Below are positions 16,501 through 25,239 of a DNA stretch of 64,000 nucleotides, one piece after another (the first letter of the stretch is position 1; every line of letters begins with the position of its first letter). The notes under the pieces were generated by a model, which saw only the letters and a list, made by a program, of their open reading frames with translations, was not told the DNA's origin and made no database searches. The stretch is taken from positions 1,889,028 to 1,953,027 of the forward strand of contig NZ_JAFMSU010000001.1 in assembly GCF_017916365.1 (NCBI RefSeq), written 5' to 3'. Made by a program: the position numbers and the translations under genes. This DNA is from Rufibacter roseolus. GTDB taxonomy: Bacteria; Bacteroidota; Bacteroidia; Cytophagales; Hymenobacteraceae.

Positions 16501-16534
16501 AAAAGCCCCGCTACTGTAAGGCAGCGGGGCTTTT
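16501..16534. terminator. Hairpin terminator
   Basis: Stem AAAAGCCCCGCT / AGCGGGGCTTTT with a 10-base loop, able to work in either direction. It ends the VPS10-like gene on the minus strand and lies upstream of the kinase operon. Its T tract runs into the repeat at 16531-16566. Confidence 0.85.
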
Positions 16535-16566
16535 CAGGGCCGTTTTTCAGAAATCGGGCTTAAAGC
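16531..16566. repeat. 36-bp dyad family copy overlapping a stop codon
   Basis: TTTTCAGGGCCGTTTTTC pairs with GAAATCGGGCTTAAAGC. The right arm contains the stop codon of the VPS10-like gene (16562-16560) and the left end is the T tract of the terminator at 16501-16534. Confidence 0.65.
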
Positions 16567-19500
16567 ACCACTTTGTTGTCTTTGTCCTTGAACACGCTGA
16601 GCGCCGCCGACTGCACTTTCTGCTTGTACCCGGCCCATACGGTAGAGAAGAAGGTGTTCACCTTGCCTACCGCTTCCTGGGTGAGGGTTTCGGCCTGCTC
16701 TACTAGTTGCGTCTCGGTTTGGGTAATAGGCTCCATGCGGCCGGTCACGTAAGAGCGCGCTTCCTGCAGTTTGGAAACCGCCGTAAGCTGACTTGGGCGG
16801 CCGTACCCCTGGCGGGAGAGGCCTTGCCCCTGGATCATCTCGCGGTAAGTCTTAATAGAGTCCTGCATGGCTTTGGTGGAGCGCTGCAACTCGGCTTTCT
16901 CTTTGCCACTCGCTAATTTCAGTTGGGTGTTGATGGCCTCGGTGGCCTCAGAGGCTTCCTGCAGGCGGTCCAGCACCTCAGTCAATTGCTGGGTCTGCTT
17001 GTTCAGGCGCTCACCCAGTTGCCGGCGGGCGATCACGTTCTCTTTCTGGAACGGGAAGCGCGGGTCTGCTTTCACGGTCACGAACGTGGAGTCTTTGCTG
17101 CCGGCGTATTGCATCACCAGTTTGTAGGTACCGGGCAGCACCGGGTTCCCCGATGGCTCTCCGCCGCCGCCTCGCTGGCCACGCCCCCCGCTGGGTTGCC
17201 GGATACCGCGTTCGGTCAGGTTCCAGGTCATCCGTTGGAAACCTAAGGTAGAGTCTGGCTTCTGGCGCAGGGTCCTGATGAGTCTGTTATCGGCATCGAA
17301 GATGCGGAGCTGCAGGGAATCTGCCTTCACGCGGGCTACGGCCGGAACCGAGGCGCTGTCGCGGGCGGGCAGGGAAGTGGCCATGCGCTCACCGGTTTCT
17401 TTGTTCAGTTCTGTAGCGGGCTTCTTCTTTTTAGGGGCCGCTTTTTTGCCGCTGGCCGGGGCTGGCGTAGTGGCTTTGGGTTTGATGTAATAGGTTACCG
17501 TGGCGCCGGCCGGTTTGTTGGCGGCCTGGTACAGGTTGTCGGCCTCGGAGCCGTAGCCGGGTGCCGAGGCGTAAGAGGCCAGATAGGCTTCTGAGGGCTC
17601 AAACACGGCCAACGGTTTCTGGAGGGTTTTTCCATTATCAGCCGCTAACTGGCGCAACGGTTTGATATTGTCCAGCACGTACACGGCGCGGCCAAACGTC
17701 CCGATAACCAGATCGGCTTCACGCTCCTGGATGGCCAGGTCCATCACCGGCACTGAAGGCAAGCCTTGGGTCCACTGAGTCCAGTCTTTGCCCCCGTTGA
17801 TGCTCACCCAGAGGCCGTGCTCGGTCCCGGTGAACATTAGATTTGGTTGGGTGGGGTCCTGCAGGAAGGAAAGGGCGTAGCCGCGTACTTTCTTGTCATC
17901 TACCAGGCGGGTCCAGGTTTTCCCGAAATCGGTGGAGCGGTACACGTAAGCGCTGAAATCCTTCCCGAAACGATAATGGTTGGCCACCACGAACGCTTCG
18001 CCGGCACGGTGGCGCGAGGCAGTGATCTGCGGAATCCAGGCCTCGGCGGGCAAGCCGGGCAGACGGTCGCGCAGGTTCGTCCAGGTCTTGCCGCCGTCGC
18101 GGGTGAGCTGCACGTGTCCGTCATCGGTGCCTACCCAGATCACGCCTTTCTCCAGTGTGCTGGGCGCGATGGTGAGGATGGTGTTGTGGTTCTCGGCGGA
18201 GGTGATGTCCAGACTCAGGCCACCGCTTTCCATTTGTTTCTGCTGGGCGGGGTTGTTGCGGGTCAAATCTGGTGAGATGGTTTTCCAGCTCAGGCCTTTG
18301 TCTGCGGACTGGTGCAGGAACTGGCTCGCGTAGAAAATACCGCCTTTGTTGAACGGGTCCAGCGCGATGGCCGCGTTCCAGTTAAAGCGTAGTTTGGTCT
18401 TGAGGTCCGGTGCCGTAGGTTTGGCGATGTAGGAGTTGCCGGTTTCTTTGTCATAGCGCGCCAGGCTTCCGCCCTGTGACATCGCGTAGCCGTAGCGGGC
18501 ATCCTCCGGGTCTGGCACAACGTCAAAGCCATCGCCGCCCTGCACGGTTTGCCAGTAGTAGTTACGAAGGCCGCCGCGGGTAAAAGTATAGGCCGGTCCG
18601 GTCCAGGAGCCGTTGTCCTGCAGGCCGCCGTACACGTTGTAAGGCACCTCGTTGTCTACGTTGATGTGGTAGAACTGCCCAAAAGGAAGCGCCTCCGGGA
18701 AGCTCCAGGTCTTGCCCCGGTCCCGGCTGATGGCCAGGCCGCCGTCGTTCCCGTCCAGAATCAGGTTCGGGTTCTCCGGGTGGATCCAAAAGGCCTGGTG
18801 GTCGGCGTGGACCGCGTCCATGGAGGCCGTCACGTTGAACGTCTTGCCGCCGTCTTCGCTCACCGCCACCGGCTGGTACAGCATGTAGATGCGGTTCTCG
18901 TTTTTAGGATCGACGTAGATTTCGTTGAAGTAGAAGGCGCGGTTCGTCACGATGGAAGGGTCCTCGGTCACCTTGGTCCACTTCTCGCCGCCATCGTCTG
19001 AGCGGTACAGACCGTTTTTGGTGGCCTCTACCATGGCGTAAATGCGGCTGGGCATGCTGCGGCTTTGCGCCAGGCCCAATCGCCCGAAGTCCCCGGCCGG
19101 CAAACCGTCAGCCGCGCCTTTCTTCCGCCAGGTTTTCCCGCCGTCATACGTGATGTATAATCCTGATCCCGGACCTCCCGATTTGAAATCCCAGCCCGTG
19201 CGGCGGTGTTCCCACATAGCCACGATCAGTTTGTTGGGGTTGCTGGGGTCCATGACCATCTCGGCCACCCCCGATTTCTCATTCGTGAACAGCACGCGCT
19301 CCCAGCTCTGGCCGCCGTTGGTAGTCTTGTACAAGCCGCGCTCGGGGTGGTCTCCGAACGGCAACCCGATCACGCCCGCGTACACCACGTCTGGGTTAGA
19401 GGGGTCAATGATGATGCGGTGGATGTTGAAGGTCTTGTCCAAACCCATGTGTTTCCAGGTGCGGCCGCCGTCAATGCTTTTGTAGATGCCGTTACCCATG

Positions 19501-19850
19501 TTCACCGAGTTGCGGGGATTGCCCTCGCCGGTACCGGCCCACACTACGCTGGGGTTGCTCTGCTGGATAGCCAGTGACCCGATGTTGATGTTAGGCTGCT
19601 CATCAAAGACCGGGGTAAAGGTGGTGCCGCCGTTCTCGCTTTTCCAAACGCCGCCCGAGGCTGCGCCCACGTACATGATGTCTGGATTGCTCACCACCGC
19701 GTCAATGGCCGTTACGCGGCCGCTCATCACGCCCGGCCCAATGCTGCGGGCCTTCATCTGGTTGAACTGCGCCTTGGGCAACGTTTGGGCCTGCGCCTGC
19801 CCCAGGGCCAGTAAAGACAGGCAGAAGAGCTTGGGTAAATGTTTAATCAT
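16560..19850 (-). CDS. Exported VPS10/sortilin-like beta-propeller protein
   Basis: 1096 residues with a signal peptide (LSLLALGQAQAQ). The first about 700 residues contain BNR/Asp-box type blades, seen as repeated SxDGGxTW units: KSENGGTTF, KSIDGGRTWK, TYDGGKTWRK, RSDDGGEKWTK, DRGKTWSF and TRDGGKTWTN, giving a large VPS10-like propeller. A low-complexity Lys/Ala/Pro linker follows (PASGKKAAPKKKKP), then a FlgD-like Ig segment with LRIFDADNRLIRTL, and a helical C-terminus. Proteins of this build are very common in Bacteroidota and often annotated as glycosyl hydrolases, but no catalytic residues can be named. Likely periplasmic or surface; role unknown. Confidence 0.85.
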   Translation of the reverse strand: MIKHLPKLFCLSLLALGQAQAQTLPKAQFNQMKARSIGPGVMSGRVTAIDAVVSNPDIMYVGAASGGVWKSENGGTTFTPVFDEQPNINIGSLAIQQSNPSVVWAGTGEGNPRNSVNMGNGIYKSIDGGRTWKHMGLDKTFNIHRIIIDPSNPDVVYAGVIGLPFGDHPERGLYKTTNGGQSWERVLFTNEKSGVAEMVMDPSNPNKLIVAMWEHRRTGWDFKSGGPGSGLYITYDGGKTWRKKGAADGLPAGDFGRLGLAQSRSMPSRIYAMVEATKNGLYRSDDGGEKWTKVTEDPSIVTNRAFYFNEIYVDPKNENRIYMLYQPVAVSEDGGKTFNVTASMDAVHADHQAFWIHPENPNLILDGNDGGLAISRDRGKTWSFPEALPFGQFYHINVDNEVPYNVYGGLQDNGSWTGPAYTFTRGGLRNYYWQTVQGGDGFDVVPDPEDARYGYAMSQGGSLARYDKETGNSYIAKPTAPDLKTKLRFNWNAAIALDPFNKGGIFYASQFLHQSADKGLSWKTISPDLTRNNPAQQKQMESGGLSLDITSAENHNTILTIAPSTLEKGVIWVGTDDGHVQLTRDGGKTWTNLRDRLPGLPAEAWIPQITASRHRAGEAFVVANHYRFGKDFSAYVYRSTDFGKTWTRLVDDKKVRGYALSFLQDPTQPNLMFTGTEHGLWVSINGGKDWTQWTQGLPSVPVMDLAIQEREADLVIGTFGRAVYVLDNIKPLRQLAADNGKTLQKPLAVFEPSEAYLASYASAPGYGSEADNLYQAANKPAGATVTYYIKPKATTPAPASGKKAAPKKKKPATELNKETGERMATSLPARDSASVPAVARVKADSLQLRIFDADNRLIRTLRQKPDSTLGFQRMTWNLTERGIRQPSGGRGQRGGGGEPSGNPVLPGTYKLVMQYAGSKDSTFVTVKADPRFPFQKENVIARRQLGERLNKQTQQLTEVLDRLQEASEATEAINTQLKLASGKEKAELQRSTKAMQDSIKTYREMIQGQGLSRQGYGRPSQLTAVSKLQEARSYVTGRMEPITQTETQLVEQAETLTQEAVGKVNTFFSTVWAGYKQKVQSAALSVFKDKDNKVVL

Positions 19851-19937
19851 AAAGGAGAAGTAGTTTGTGTAGATTGGTTTGGGTCTCTAAATGTAAGGAA
19901 CTAAGCGCAGGTTTGGAAGCAGGGTGGGAAACGTGCC

Positions 19938-19973
19938 GTTTAGAGCCTGTTTTAAAGAAAACGGCTCCTAAAC
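19938..19973. repeat. 36-bp dyad family copy
   Basis: GTTTAGAGCCTGTTTT / AAAACGGCTCCTAAAC, extended by CC/GG outside. It lies between two divergent genes, so a role as terminator is unlikely for this copy. Confidence 0.75.
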
Positions 19974-20093
19974 GGACGGGGTAAAAAGCAGGGGCGGTGG
20001 AGTAACTTTCTGTACGGCTGCCTCTTGGCGCAGGATAAACCAAGAGCGGCTAATTTTCCTTATCTTACAGGTCTATTTATTAGACAAAACAAC

Positions 20094-21089
20094 ATGAAAA
20101 AGCTTTTGATTCTTCTGGGTTTCGGTGCCCTGGCCATAAGCCAGCCGGCCGCGGCCCAGGTCTATAAACCACAGGAGCCGCTGGCCCACACCTATTCCAT
20201 TGTGGCCCGCGACCCTAAAACCGGCGAGATGGCTGTAGCCGTGCAAAGTCACTGGTTCTCGGTTGGCACCTCCGTGAGTTGGGGTGAGGCCGGAGTAGGC
20301 GTAGTAGCCACCCAGTCGTTCACAAACAAATCCTTCGGGCTGCGCGGACTGGCGCTGATGAAACAGGGAAAAACCGCTGAGGAAACCCTGAAACTATTGC
20401 TTGCCAATGATCCGGGCCGCGAGGTGCGCCAGGTAGCTATCCTGGATGCCAAAGGCGGCGTGGCTACCCATACCGGTAAAAAATGCATTACCTATGCCGG
20501 GCACATCACGGGCAAAGACTTTTCGGTACAGGCCAACATGATGCTGAACGAGACCGTGTGGCCCGCCATGGCCAAGGCCTTTGAGCAGAACTCGCACCTG
20601 CCGTTGGCTGAGCGGATGCTGGCCGTGCTGGACGCTGCCGAAGCCCAGGGCGGGGACATCAGGGGAAGACAATCTGCCGCGCTGTTGGTAGTTCCGGGCA
20701 AAAGCAAAAAAGAGCCCTGGAACGAGCGGTTGGTGGACCTCCGGGTAGACGACCACGAACTGCCTTTGCGGGAACTGCGTCGCCTGCTCACCGTGCAGCG
20801 CGCCTATGAGCACATGAACAACGGCGATCTGGCCGTGGAGAAAAACGACATGGCGCTGGCTATGAAGGAATACGGCGCCGCAGAGAAACTGCAGCCCAAC
20901 AACCTGGAGATGCAGTACTGGCACGGCATCACGGTGGCCAACACCGGCAAAGTAGATGAGGCCATCAAAATCCTGGAACCCGTTTTCAAAGCCGAGCCCA
21001 ACTGGCGCATCCTCACCGAGCGTCTCCCGCCGGTAGGCCTGCTCACCGTTTCAGCGGAAGATTTGAAAAGGATTTTGGAATTGAAGTAA
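20094..21089 (+). CDS. Exported DUF1028 protein with C-terminal TPR-like region
   Basis: 331 residues from ATG 20094 (MKKLLILLGFGALAISQPAA, signal peptide ending AAAQ). DUF1028 occupies about 25-220: HTYSIVARDPKTGEMAVAVQ, VSWGEAGVGVVATQSFTN and NMMLNETVWPAMAKAFE are characteristic. The domain has an Ntn-hydrolase-like fold but its enzymatic activity is not established. From about residue 240, helical repeats (RAYEHMNNGDLAVEKNDMA, EYGAAEKLQPNNLEMQYWHG, GKVDEAIKILEPVFKAEPNW) form two to three TPR units, probably for protein contact. Single gene, convergent with the TonB-C protein. Confidence 0.85.
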   Translation: MKKLLILLGFGALAISQPAAAQVYKPQEPLAHTYSIVARDPKTGEMAVAVQSHWFSVGTSVSWGEAGVGVVATQSFTNKSFGLRGLALMKQGKTAEETLKLLLANDPGREVRQVAILDAKGGVATHTGKKCITYAGHITGKDFSVQANMMLNETVWPAMAKAFEQNSHLPLAERMLAVLDAAEAQGGDIRGRQSAALLVVPGKSKKEPWNERLVDLRVDDHELPLRELRRLLTVQRAYEHMNNGDLAVEKNDMALAMKEYGAAEKLQPNNLEMQYWHGITVANTGKVDEAIKILEPVFKAEPNWRILTERLPPVGLLTVSAEDLKRILELK

Positions 21090-21121
21090 CATCGAAGACG
21101 CAATTGTCAAATCCTTTTACC

Positions 21122-21178
21122 CACTTAGCGCTTGTGGAGGGATGGCCCTGAAACCATCTCTCCACAAGCGCTAAGTTA
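21122..21178. terminator. Bidirectional hairpin terminator
   Basis: Long stem (ACTTAGCGCTTGTGGAG... / ...CTCCACAAGCGCTAAGT) with a small bulge and a short loop, between two convergent genes. Its right end overlaps the stop of the TonB-C gene. Confidence 0.75.
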
Positions 21179-21617
21179 TTTTTACCCTGAATGGAACGCT
21201 GAACCTTACCGCTACTCTTTTTCCCTTGTTTCGGGCTGGCTTCCAATGTGGCATATTTTGGATTACCTTGACCAATTCCCGGTCTAAATCAGGATGAAGG
21301 GATTCTTTGATTTCAACAGAAACGATTCTTCCTTTCTTATTGATGATAAAGCTGGCTACCGCCAACCCTTCAAGTCCTGCCCGTTTAAGATGGCTGGGAA
21401 CAATAACGTTATTTCCTAAATATGCCATTAGAGCATTGATTCCTCCGGGAAACTCAGGTTTTTCGTCCAGTTCCAGGTGCTCATAAGAGGCGTTCTTGGT
21501 AGTGGAGCTATCTGTTTTCTGTGCCTGAGCTTGTCTGCTGTTGCAAAAAAGAAAAAGTAGCAGCAAAACAGTAAGGCGTAAACTACCTGAAAAGAAGGAA
21601 TTAAAAATGGGTTGCAT
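21171..21617 (-). CDS. Exported TonB C-terminal-domain protein
   Basis: 148 residues: signal peptide (LRLTVLLLLFLFCNSRQAQAQ), short linker and one TonB C-terminal domain. Family signature: EKPEFPGGINALMAYLGNNV, GLEGLAVASFIINKKGRIVSVEI and MPHWKPARNKGKRVAVRFSVPFRVKI. The proline-rich membrane-spanning arm of a true TonB is absent, so it cannot couple to ExbB/ExbD itself. Such stand-alone domains in Bacteroidota may bind outer-membrane receptors or sensor partners. More AT-rich than its neighbours. Confidence 0.85.
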   Translation of the reverse strand: MQPIFNSFFSGSLRLTVLLLLFLFCNSRQAQAQKTDSSTTKNASYEHLELDEKPEFPGGINALMAYLGNNVIVPSHLKRAGLEGLAVASFIINKKGRIVSVEIKESLHPDLDRELVKVIQNMPHWKPARNKGKRVAVRFSVPFRVKIT

Positions 21618-21666
21618 CTGGTAAATTGGATTTCAACAACTAAGGTATAGAATAATTGTGAAAGGC

Positions 21667-21702
21667 GTTTTAGGACTGTTTTTGAAAATACATCTTTGAA
21701 AT
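21667..21702. repeat. 36-bp dyad family copy, half decayed
   Basis: GTTTTAGGACTGTTTTTGAAAA is a good left part; the right arm (CATCTTTGAAAT) is lost. It lies between divergent genes. Confidence 0.4.
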
Positions 21703-21836
21703 GCCCTTCTGCTTGTAAACTACTATAGAAACAGAAAGAATGAACTAGTCTGTGGTTTTGCAGTTGACAGTTCCTATTTTTGGATGCTTGGATAAGTGAA
21801 CTGCTGACTATATACCATCCTACCTCACCCTCTTAT

Positions 21837-23222
21837 ATGCTTCGCTCTCTCAAACAGATTACCCTGGCTGCCGCCCTTTGTCTGCCATTGGCGGCCAGTG
21901 CTCAGAACCAGGATTCCCTGCACATCCGCAGGATTTATGATGTGGCACTTACCCAGGGCCAGAGTTATGACCAACTGCGTTACCTTACCAGCCGCATTGG
22001 CGCCCGCCTGAGCGGCTCGCCGCAGGCCGCCGCTGCCGTAGAGTGGGCCCGCCAGGAGATGGAGAAGATGGGTCTGGACCGGGTGTATTTGCAGGAAGTG
22101 ATGGTACCGCATTGGGTTCGGGGCGAGAAAGAGTACGCGGCCATCGTGAACTCCAAGATCACCCCTACCCGCGAGGTGAACGTGCTGGCCCTTGGTGGTT
22201 CTGTCGCTACCCCTGCCACCGGGCTCACCGCCGATGTGATAGAGGTAAACAGCCTGGAAGAGCTGAAGAAGTTGGGCAAGAAAAAGGTGCAGGGCAAGAT
22301 CGTCTTTTTCAACCGGGGCTTTGACCAGACGCACATCGTTACCGGACACGCGTACCGCGGAGCCGTAGACCAGCGCTCCAGCGGGCCCTCCGAGGCCGGA
22401 CGGCTGGGTGCCGTGGGCGTGGTGGTACGTTCCATGGCCTCCAACAACGATGACTTTCCACATACCGGCGGTTTGCGCTACGCCGAGGACGCCCCTAAAA
22501 TCCCGGCCGTGGCCATCAGCACCAAAGGCGCCGATTTATTGAGCAAATTGCTCAAAGAAGACCAGAAACTTCAGTTCCACCTGCGCATGAACCCGCAATG
22601 GCTCCCCGATGTGCTCAGCTACAATGTCATTGGCGAGATCAAAGGCACCGAGAAACCCGAGGAGATCATTGTAGTAGGCGGCCACCTGGACAGCTGGGAC
22701 ATCGGTGAAGGCGCCCATGATGACGGAACCGGTTGCGTGCAGTCTATGGAAGTGCTGCGCCTGATGCGCGCCATGGGCTACAAACCCAAACGCACCATCA
22801 GGGCGGTGATGTACATGAACGAGGAAAACGGCCTGCGCGGTGGTACCAAGTACGCCGAGGTGGCCAAAAAGCAGGGCGAGAAACACCTTGCCGCCATTGA
22901 ATCGGATGCTGGCGGATTCACGCCCCGTGGTTTCGGGATTGCGACTACTACCGAGGCGGCTTACCAGAAAGCCTTCGCTTGGCGCCAATTGCTGGCTCCC
23001 TACGGCCTGCATGACATTGACCGGGAAGGCGGCGGCGCCGATATCGGTCCGCTGAAAGATGACCGCGTGGCCCTCATCGGCTTCCGGCCAGATTCCCAGC
23101 GCTACTTTGACATCCACCACACCGCCAATGACACCTTCGACAAAGTAAACCGCCGCGAACTGGAACTAGGCGGCGCCTCTATGGCCGCGCTGGTGTATTT
23201 GCTGGATAAATACGGGTTGTAA
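21837..23222 (+). CDS. Secreted M28-family zinc aminopeptidase
   Basis: 461 residues from ATG 21837 (MLRSLKQITLAAALCLPLAA, cleavage near ASAQ). The middle part (about 120-250) is a PA (protease-associated) insert with VQGKIVFFNRGFDQ. The M28 zinc sites are complete: H and D in VVGGHLDSWDIGEGAHDDGTG, catalytic EE in MNEENGLRGG, D in ESDAGGF, and H in DIHHTANDT. Members release N-terminal amino acids from peptides outside the cytoplasm. A TATTTTTG -7 box lies at 21775-21782. It is followed by a strong terminator and is monocistronic. Confidence 0.92.
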   Translation: MLRSLKQITLAAALCLPLAASAQNQDSLHIRRIYDVALTQGQSYDQLRYLTSRIGARLSGSPQAAAAVEWARQEMEKMGLDRVYLQEVMVPHWVRGEKEYAAIVNSKITPTREVNVLALGGSVATPATGLTADVIEVNSLEELKKLGKKKVQGKIVFFNRGFDQTHIVTGHAYRGAVDQRSSGPSEAGRLGAVGVVVRSMASNNDDFPHTGGLRYAEDAPKIPAVAISTKGADLLSKLLKEDQKLQFHLRMNPQWLPDVLSYNVIGEIKGTEKPEEIIVVGGHLDSWDIGEGAHDDGTGCVQSMEVLRLMRAMGYKPKRTIRAVMYMNEENGLRGGTKYAEVAKKQGEKHLAAIESDAGGFTPRGFGIATTTEAAYQKAFAWRQLLAPYGLHDIDREGGGADIGPLKDDRVALIGFRPDSQRYFDIHHTANDTFDKVNRRELELGGASMAALVYLLDKYGL

Positions 23223-23243
23223 GGGATTGTGTCTTTGAAAAGG

Positions 23244-23275
23244 AAAAGCCTGCGGCAAAAGCTGCAGGCTTTTTT
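23244..23275 (+). terminator. Terminator of the M28 peptidase gene
   Basis: AAAAGCCTGC / GCAGGCTTTT stem followed by T6, 22 bp after the stop. Confidence 0.85.
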
Positions 23276-23403
23276 GATGTTCAATTCAGAAAAGGGCTCT
23301 AAAACAGAATAGCCATAGTGAAAGGTTTTTTTCTATGACGTGAATTTATGGAAAGCAGTGCCCTGGTTCATCCTGTCTAAACTAATCAATTAAACAGAAT
23401 TTT

Positions 23404-24054
23404 ATGACCAAATTGTTGTTCGTGATTTTTTTCATGGCTCTAACTTTCAACTCTTTTTCTTCAAGTTGCTCATTGCCAGATGAAGAAAATTGGTTACCTG
23501 TAGTTCAGAAGTATATTCAAGAAAGCGAGACTATATTTCTTGGCGAAGTAATTGGATCAAAAGACAAGAGCACAATCATTAAAGTTTTAGATGTATTTAA
23601 GGGTGAAGTAAGCACAGATACAATTTACTTAAGTGCTGACATTGATTATGAGCCCTTGGGTTATGTAAAAAAGTGGCCTATGGGTGTAGCGATATTTTAC
23701 ACTAAACAAGCAAGCGTTAATTCCTACAAAGAAGTTCTTATCAATAAAAGTTGTGGGATGTCTAGAAGTATTACAGATTTACCTACGTTCAGGCCATTAG
23801 AGCTTCAAATAAGTGAGAAAAGTGAAATGTTTTCTGAAAATGAATTATTACAAAGGGAAGCAGAAGCTTATATGCGCATTCAACCACTCTTACTTAAAAA
23901 CTGGATCAACGAATATGCCCTCCTTAACGCTTACCGCAACAGTCACCAAAAAGTAGAAGAACCTCAATTCAGTAAATCAGACTATCTTTCTTACCTCGCA
24001 GTGGCGCTTTTAATGGTGGCTGTTTTGGTGGCCTTTTTCAGAAAACAGCGTTAA
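23404..24054 (+). CDS. Exported, C-terminally membrane-anchored protein, NTR/TIMP-like suspected
   Basis: 216 residues. Signal sequence (MTKLLFVIFFMALTFNSFSS) followed at once by SCSLPDEENW, then ETIFLGEVIG...IIKVLDVFKGEV and a second Cys in NKSCGMSRS. This order (N-terminal Cys, FxGxV strand, VxxxFKG strand, later Cys) resembles netrin/TIMP-like domains, but identity is too low to be sure. A single C-terminal helix (YLAVALLMVAVLVAFF) and FRKQR end give a membrane anchor. The last residues and the stop codon are encoded by a 36-bp repeat copy (24022-24057). Strongly AT-rich with codon use unlike the flanking genes, suggesting recent transfer. Confidence 0.7.
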   Translation: MTKLLFVIFFMALTFNSFSSSCSLPDEENWLPVVQKYIQESETIFLGEVIGSKDKSTIIKVLDVFKGEVSTDTIYLSADIDYEPLGYVKKWPMGVAIFYTKQASVNSYKEVLINKSCGMSRSITDLPTFRPLELQISEKSEMFSENELLQREAEAYMRIQPLLLKNWINEYALLNAYRNSHQKVEEPQFSKSDYLSYLAVALLMVAVLVAFFRKQR

Positions 24055-24057
24055 AAC
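24022..24057. repeat. 36-bp dyad family copy overlapping the end of a CDS
   Basis: GTTTTGGTGGCCTTTTTC / GAAAACAGCGTTAAAAC. The last 10 codons and the TAA of the preceding gene lie inside it. Confidence 0.7.
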
Positions 24058-24110
24058 TGAGGAGACCAAAGCTGCCTCTTTCACCCGCGGGAAATCTGCC
24101 GTAAGACCCG

Positions 24111-24118
24111 TACCTTTG
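24111..24118 (+). promoter_or_regulatory. Bacteroidota -7 box of the GT9 gene
   Basis: TACCTTTG fits TAnnTTTG. It lies 17-23 bp before the two possible TTG start codons. No convincing -33 TTG was found upstream. Confidence 0.4.
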
Positions 24119-24141
24119 CCGATGGGTTAAACTGTTTGCGC

Positions 24142-25161
24142 TTGAAAAAAATCCTCATCATCCGGTTCTCTTCCATCGGCGATATTGTGCTCACCACGCC
24201 GGTTATCCGGTGCGTGAAAGAGCAGGTGCTGGGGGCAGAAGTTCATTTCTGCACCAAGGCCGCCTTCCGGAATATCATTGCCAGCAACCCGTATGTGGAC
24301 AAGGTGTTCTGCCTGGAGAATTCCCTAAAGGATTTGCTTCTGCAGTTGAAAGCCGAGCGGTATGACCTGATCCTGGACCTGCACAACAACCTGCGCACCC
24401 GCGTATTGAAATCTCGCCTGGGCCGTCCCGCCCGCAGCTTTGATAAGCTCAACTACCAGAAGTGGCTGTTGGTGAAGTTCAAGATAAACCGGATGCCGGA
24501 TGTGCACATCGTGGACCGTTACCTGGCCACGGCGGCACCGCTAGGCGTGCAGAACGACGGGGAAGGCCTGGACTATTTCATCCCCGAGAAAGATGAGATA
24601 GACCTGAGCACCTTGCCGGCGTCTCACCAGAAAGGCTACTACGCCATTGCCATCGGGGCGCAGCACTATACCAAGCGCCTACCCGTAGACCGCCTGATTG
24701 AACTGTGCGAGAAAATCAACGGCCCCATCGTACTGCTGGGAGGCAAGGAGGATGTTCCCATTGCGCACATGATTGAGGTCTTTTTCACCTCTGAGCCTTA
24801 TCATTCCCACGAATCTCCTAACCCAGCAAACCGTACGATTATCTACAACGCCTGCGGAAAATACAACCTCAACGGATCAGCCTCGCTGGTTCGTCAGGCC
24901 CAAGCGGTTTTCAGCCATGATACCGGCTTGATGCACATCGCCGCGGCCTTCCAGAAAAAGATCTACAGCATTTGGGGAAACACCGTGCCCGCCTTCGGGA
25001 TGTACCCTTACACCAAGGACTTTGAGGTAATGGAGGTGAAAAACCTGTACTGCCGTCCCTGCTCTAAGATAGGCTACACCAAATGCCCTGAGCGCCACTT
25101 CCGCTGTATGCGCGAAATCAACTTCGATTTCCAACTGCCGGAGGTGGACCACCTTGCTTGA
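24142..25161 (+). CDS. GT9-family glycosyltransferase (heptosyltransferase-like)
   Basis: 339 residues if the TTG at 24142 is the start (KKILIIRFSSIGDIVLTTP); a TTG two codons earlier (24136) is equally possible. No in-frame ATG exists, since the only nearby ATG (24121) hits a stop after two codons. GT9 hallmarks: N-terminal SSIGDIVLTTPVIRCVKEQ, IGAQHYTKRLP and the C-terminal nucleotide-sugar site FSHDTGLMHIAAAFQKKIYSIWG. GT9 enzymes transfer heptose or related sugars to lipid A core or other surface glycans at the inner face of the inner membrane. A Cys-rich tail (YCRPCSKIGYTKCPERHFRCM) is typical of a subgroup. Confidence 0.9.
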   Translation: MKKILIIRFSSIGDIVLTTPVIRCVKEQVLGAEVHFCTKAAFRNIIASNPYVDKVFCLENSLKDLLLQLKAERYDLILDLHNNLRTRVLKSRLGRPARSFDKLNYQKWLLVKFKINRMPDVHIVDRYLATAAPLGVQNDGEGLDYFIPEKDEIDLSTLPASHQKGYYAIAIGAQHYTKRLPVDRLIELCEKINGPIVLLGGKEDVPIAHMIEVFFTSEPYHSHESPNPANRTIIYNACGKYNLNGSASLVRQAQAVFSHDTGLMHIAAAFQKKIYSIWGNTVPAFGMYPYTKDFEVMEVKNLYCRPCSKIGYTKCPERHFRCMREINFDFQLPEVDHLA

Positions 25162-25182
25162 GACTTATGCCGGAGGCGCCTT

Positions 25183-25218
25183 GTTTTCGGCCTGTTTTCC
25201 GGAAAAGACGTACAAAAC
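25183..25218. repeat. 36-bp dyad family copy
   Basis: GTTTTCGGCCTGTTTTCC / GGAAAAGACGTACAAAAC; the inner arm pairs well, the outer one partly. It lies between the GT9 and glutaredoxin genes, which are on the same strand. Confidence 0.65.
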
Positions 25219-25239
25219 GGCAAACCAACCCTCTATGTT

